This document shows positions 43,870 through 46,740 of a DNA stretch of 46,740 nt, in pieces. The translations under genes were made by a program, and so were the position numbers. The notes under the pieces were generated by a model. It was given only the letters and a program-made list of their open reading frames with translations, made no database searches and was not told the origin of the DNA. Numbering within the stretch: position 1 is the first letter of the stretch; each line of letters starts with the position of its first letter. The stretch spans positions 1 through 46,740 of the forward strand of contig JAEUNY010000164.1 of NCBI GenBank assembly GCA_016791005.1. The letters run 5' to 3'. The stretch comes from Zoogloeaceae bacterium. Its GTDB lineage: Bacteria > Pseudomonadota > Gammaproteobacteria > Burkholderiales > Rhodocyclaceae.

Positions 43870-44775
43870 ATGGACGGTCTAAAGCAAATCCAAAGCTTCG
43901 TGGAGGTCGCGACGCGGGGCAGTCTTTCCGCTGCGGCGCGACTCGAAGGTGTTACGCCGGCAGTGATCGGGCGCCGGCTTGATGCCCTGGAGGCACGGCT
44001 CGGCGTCCGCCTGATTCTGCGCACCACGCGGCGGGTCTCCCTCACCTTCGAAGGCGCCGCTTTTCTCGAAGACTGTCAGCGGATCCTCAATGACCTTGCC
44101 AACGCCGAAAGCTCGGTGAGCCTTGGCGGCGTAAAGCCCAGCGGCCACATCCGCCTGTCCGCTCCCGCCGGTTTCGGCCGTCGCCATGTGGCGCCCGTCC
44201 TGCGGCAGTTCCTCATGGATCACCCGGAGGTGACCTGCACCCTTGACCTCTCCGACCGCATCGTGGATCTCGTCAATGAAGGGGTCGATTGCGCAGTCCG
44301 CATCGGCGAAATGGAAGATTCCAGCCTCGTTCCCATCCGCCTGGGGGAAATGCACCGGGTCGTAGTGGCCAGTCCGGACTACCTCGCACGCCGCGGCAGC
44401 CCGCAACGCCCCGCCGACCTCCTCGACCACGAATGCCTGAGTCTGACGCAACAACGGGGCTGGCTCCTGCGGGACCCCGACGATCCATCGCGGGTGTTGA
44501 CCCTGAAGGTGCCCGGGCGCTTCGAGTGCAATGATGGCGCAGTGCTCCATGAATGGACCCTCGCCGGCCTGGGGCTTGCGTGGCGATCCATGTGGGAAGT
44601 GGGCGGGGACATCCTCAGCGGCCGCCTGGTGAGGGTCCTCGACGACTATGCCACGCCCCCCATGGGCATCTTCGCCGTCTTCCCCCAACGCCGCCACCTG
44701 CCCCTACGGGTGCGGCTCTTCATCGATACCCTCAAGCACGCCTACGCCTCGCCGGGCTACTGGGAGTCCGATTGA
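43870..44775 (+). CDS. LysR-family transcriptional regulator
   Basis: This 301-residue regulator has an N-terminal winged HTH (MDGLKQIQSFVEVATRGSLSAAARLEGVTPAVIGRRLDALEARLG pattern, residues 1-60) and a type 2 periplasmic-binding-fold effector domain (about 90-295), of the group that includes many aromatic and aliphatic acid regulators. It is divergent from the dehalogenase-permease-aceB run, the usual arrangement for a LysR protein and its target operon. The effector is unknown, and a haloacid or glycolate is plausible. The gene is followed by tRNA-Thr. Confidence 0.9.
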   Translation: MDGLKQIQSFVEVATRGSLSAAARLEGVTPAVIGRRLDALEARLGVRLILRTTRRVSLTFEGAAFLEDCQRILNDLANAESSVSLGGVKPSGHIRLSAPAGFGRRHVAPVLRQFLMDHPEVTCTLDLSDRIVDLVNEGVDCAVRIGEMEDSSLVPIRLGEMHRVVVASPDYLARRGSPQRPADLLDHECLSLTQQRGWLLRDPDDPSRVLTLKVPGRFECNDGAVLHEWTLAGLGLAWRSMWEVGGDILSGRLVRVLDDYATPPMGIFAVFPQRRHLPLRVRLFIDTLKHAYASPGYWESD

Positions 44776-44810
44776 AGGCCCTCCCCGCCAGTGATAAACT
44801 CCGCCCCCTC

Positions 44811-44886
<76 letters not shown>

Positions 44887-44902
44887 ATATAATCAAACAC
44901 TT

Positions 44903-44930
44903 AGGGCCGATTTTTCGGCCCTTTTGCTTT
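44903..44930 (+). terminator. Rho-independent terminator after tRNA-Thr
   Basis: AGGGCCGA and TCGGCCCT form a perfect 8-bp stem with a TTTT loop, followed by TTTGCTTT. Confidence 0.85.
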
Positions 44931-44942
44931 TCTGGAAGGGCT

Positions 44943-44964
44943 CGGGCAAACGCCGGGCAAACGC
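44943..44964. repeat. Tandem 11-bp direct repeat at the element edge
   Basis: CGGGCAAACGC occurs twice without a spacer (44943-44953 and 44954-44964), just outside the tRNA-Thr terminator. The position at the border between tRNA and accessory DNA suggests an integrase arm-type site or attachment remnant, but no integrase gene is in the window. Confidence 0.5.
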
Positions 44965-44984
44965 GACCGGACAAGAAGTCGGCT

Positions 44985-45482
44985 TCACATGGGGCCAGCG
45001 TCGGTCCCGCCGATGGTCCAAACTCCATCATCCACCCCTCGGCGCAGGACCGGATAAGGCGCCGGCCGACCGCGATGGGGGACTAGCTTGAAGCCCTTGG
45101 CGATGGTGGCAGAGCGGACTCGGGCCAAGATCGGATGCAGGGCATCCGATGCTTCCAATGCTCGCCAGTAGCGATTGACGGTCGAAGCGTCGGGTGTACT
45201 ATCGGTCAGGTTGAACCCGCAGAACAGCCGCCAATCGATGCGGACCCGCAGGGCGGCGCAGGCTTCGTTGGATGAACACAAGTGGGTCAGGCGCAAGACG
45301 GTGAAGCGCAGGAGCTGTTGGTCCGAGTAGCTCGGGCGGCCTGTTGGCTTCTGGCCACGCTCGCCGATGGCGTTCCGGACAATGGTCAGCAGGGCGGCCC
45401 AGTCAAGCATCCTGTCGAGCTGGGCCAATGGCATATGTTTCACGCCCCTGAAGCATTGCTCGCTAAGCAGATCAAAACGCAT
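44985..45482 (-). pseudogene. Truncated IS5-family transposase (N-terminal DUF772 part)
   Basis: This 165-residue reading frame begins MRFDLLSEQCFRG and contains the InsH-like N-terminal domain: YSDQQLLRFTVLRLTHLCSSNEACAALRVRIDWRLFCGFNLTDSTPDASTVNRYW. The catalytic DDE C-terminal domain is missing. After KGFKLVPHRG the sequence becomes unrelated and stops at 44985. A full transposase would be roughly twice as long, so this is a dead copy. Confidence 0.75.
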
Positions 45483-45514
45483 CACCTTGTCCTCTTTTTC
45501 CTTAATGAAGTTTG

Positions 45515-45599
45515 GTCGCCTTGAGCGTGCCGGGCGTTCAGTAACTTCCGGCATGACTACATGCACCCCTGGCGGGGCTCGAATTACCCTCAAGGCGAC
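45515..45599. other. 85-nt non-coding stretch with multi-branched secondary structure
   Basis: GTCGCCTTGAG (45515-45525) and CTCAAGGCGAC (45589-45599) form a perfect 11-bp outer stem. Inside are TGCCGG/CCGGCA (45528-45533 / 45548-45553) and CCCC-TGGC-GGGG (45566-45577). GCATG-ACTA-CATGC (45551-45564) is an alternative inner hairpin. It could be an IS end, a leader of the dead transposase or a small RNA. Confidence 0.45.
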
Positions 45600-45713
45600 T
45601 TCCTTGGGAGGACCCGCTTTGTCAGTAAATCCGCTTAGCATCAAAAAACTGGCGAATTTCCGGGCTCGTTCCGCCCCGCATACGAAACTTCCAGTAAGGA
45701 CCCAACCCGAGAA

Positions 45714-46187
45714 CTACCGCCCAATCCAGCATGGGCAGTCCTCGCCACCATCGTCGGGCAGGCGGCGCAGGGGGTGGCCGGGGCCGTAGGCCGAAGGCAG
45801 GGCGGGGCGGTCCCCGCCGCAATAGCCATCCGACAGACCAGGCCGGCGGAAGTGGCGGCAGTCCTGGCAGGCCGGGCTGATGGGATCGGGTGCGCTGAAA
45901 GATGCCTTCCCCGCAGCCCCCGCCGCGCCCGTTTCAATCTCGGACCACTCTTTTTTCGCCTGGGAACCATGGGAACCGTGGGAACCCGCGTCGTTGCAGG
46001 GTTTCAGGTTCCCAGGCACTTTGGGAAAAGCTGGGAACCGTGGGAACCGGCTTTGATCCGTTGATACCTTTTGCGATGGCTCATCGGGCGGCGGGTTCGG
46101 ATGGGTGGCCGGGACTGGTTTTCCATGGTCTCCCGGCCCCTCCAAATCGACCAGCCAGGCCAAGGGGTCAGGCGTCGCCAAGCTCAT
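45714..46187 (-). CDS. Small mobile-element protein with Cys-rich C-terminus
   Basis: This 157-residue protein is encoded from an ATG that overlaps the end of the DUF927 gene by 20 bases in another frame. The N-terminal half is low-complexity (SRFPRFPAFPKVPG, GSHGSHGSQ), produced by tandem 9-bp repeats in the DNA. The C-terminal part has a zinc-finger-like arrangement: CQDCRHFRRPGLSDGYCGG then YGPGHPLRRLPDDGGEDCPCW. Similar Cys-rich tails are seen in phage and integrative-element genes next to primases. The function is unknown and the frame choice rests on the motif and the overlap. Confidence 0.6.
   Translation of the reverse strand: MSLATPDPLAWLVDLEGPGDHGKPVPATHPNPPPDEPSQKVSTDQSRFPRFPAFPKVPGNLKPCNDAGSHGSHGSQAKKEWSEIETGAAGAAGKASFSAPDPISPACQDCRHFRRPGLSDGYCGGDRPALPSAYGPGHPLRRLPDDGGEDCPCWIGR
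45961..46049. repeat. Iteron-like TGGGAACC repeats
   Basis: Three tandem 9-mers TGGGAACC(A/G/C) at 45961-45987, two more at 46032-46049 and one inverted copy at 46007-46014 lie within 90 bp, beside the DUF927 gene. They fall inside the small Cys-rich reading frame. Confidence 0.55.
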
Positions 46188-46740
46188 AGCCCAGGGCCTT
46201 GGAGGTGAAGACATAGACCCGCTTGGTGGCCTTGTGCCCGAGGGCCGGGACAGATTCCTTGCGGGTGTGGGTGGTGTCGGACTCGGGTTTGATCCAACCA
46301 TGGCGGGCCAGGGTAGCAGCGGCCCACTTGGGATTGAACCCGGCAGCAATCTCACTCTTGAAGACTTCCGGCATCACCAGAAAAACCACGTCCTCCACCT
46401 TCTCGGTGATGGCGCTGCGGATTTCCTTCTTCCACCCGGCCCGGAGCATGGTGCGGGGGGCGTGGTCGTCTTCCCGGTCCGCCCGCCCGTAGTCGGTGAA
46501 GCGGCTTTCGGCGTGCATTTCGAAGAAGCGGCGCACCTGGCGCAGCAGGTTCATTTCTTCCTGGGGGGCCGATCCGCCCCGGCCTTCCAGCCAGGCGGCC
46601 AGGCAACGCAGGGCGGCAGCATTGCCGGCCCCCTTGGGCCAGCCTGTCACCTGGGCGGCCCCGGCCAGTTCCCCGGCGGCAGCCACCAAGGCAAAGCGTT
46701 GGGCGGCCCGAATCACTTGCCCCGAGGCGCCCTCGGGCAG
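46168..46740 (-). CDS. DUF927-domain protein, C-terminal part (runs off the window)
   Basis: This is the last 190 residues of a DUF927 protein, a helicase/primase-associated family of phages, plasmids and integrative elements. The visible part includes the end of the DUF927 domain (VIRAAQRFALVAAAGELA, TGWPKGAG, CLAAWLEGRGG, RQVRRFFEMHAESRF) and a winged-helix-like tail (NPKWAAATLARHGWIKPES). The 5' part lies beyond the right edge. It identifies the right end of the window as part of a mobile element with its own replication-type gene. Confidence 0.8.
   Translation of the reverse strand: MPEGASGQVIRAAQRFALVAAAGELAGAAQVTGWPKGAGNAAALRCLAAWLEGRGGSAPQEEMNLLRQVRRFFEMHAESRFTDYGRADREDDHAPRTMLRAGWKKEIRSAITEKVEDVVFLVMPEVFKSEIAAGFNPKWAAATLARHGWIKPESDTTHTRKESVPALGHKATKRVYVFTSKALGYELGDA

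Overview
The window looks like chromosomal DNA from a GC-rich betaproteobacterium, most likely of the Rhodocyclales/Azoarcus-Thauera type. The inference rests on the hemA-prfA-prmC-grxD order, an argH/algZ-algR neighbourhood, an exosortase-type PEP-CTERM protein, a full minor-pilin operon and several acyl-CoA catabolism genes. No rRNA, CRISPR array or intact insertion sequence is present. One tRNA gene, tRNA-Thr(CGT), marks the edge of an accessory element at the right end.

Layout. Positions 1-5000 hold the 3' end of pntB, a Ca2+-repeat lipoprotein, an RlmN-like radical SAM protein, a Na+/H+ antiporter and glutaryl-CoA dehydrogenase. Positions 4810-7643 (minus strand) hold a compact run: a PEP-CTERM protein, three tandem tail-collar domain proteins and a GNAT acetyltransferase. 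Positions 8332-14895 (minus) are a six-gene acyl-CoA degradation operon (SDR dehydrogenase, thiolase, acyl-CoA dehydrogenase, alpha-methylacyl-CoA racemase-like protein, enoyl-CoA hydratase, CoA hydrolase/transferase), divergent from an AraC-type regulator. The gene set fits degradation of 2-methyl-branched acyl-CoAs such as those from isoleucine. Positions 16281-19896 are hemA-prfA-prmC-grxD.

Positions 19914-22741 (minus) are the most intriguing stretch. A Tat-exported protein of unknown function is followed, with overlapping reading frames, by a PqqD-like protein, an HPr-kinase-related kinase and a nucleotidyltransferase. A terminator-like hairpin inside the PqqD-like gene could keep the first gene expressed more highly than the rest. 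Next come a Ser/Thr kinase with a cyclic-nucleotide-binding domain, whose start overlaps the argH stop, and the divergent AlgZ/AlgR two-component pair. AlgR is followed by a minor pilin operon (fimT, pilW, pilX, an unusually long pilV, pilE). The gap between algR and fimT contains two direct repeats with the spacing expected of a LytTR operator. A second, isolated FimT-like pilin has its own promoter overlapped by a perfect inverted repeat.

Positions 33287-40476 hold lrgB-lrgA-M48 protease, a HIT protein, a nucleoside-recognition membrane protein, an ArgD-like aminotransferase, a small membrane protein, a DUF2235 hydrolase with a lectin-like tail and a small cyclic-nucleotide-binding protein. 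Two further long perfect inverted repeats lie in this stretch. Positions 40592-43705 (minus) hold a haloacid dehalogenase, a TauE/SafE permease and malate synthase, divergent from a LysR regulator. This could be a haloacetate-to-malate route. After tRNA-Thr the sequence turns mobile: tandem 11-bp repeats, a truncated IS5-like transposase, a structured non-coding stretch, a small Cys-rich protein with iteron-like repeats inside its gene, and the C-terminal part of a DUF927 (primase/helicase-type) protein that runs off the end.
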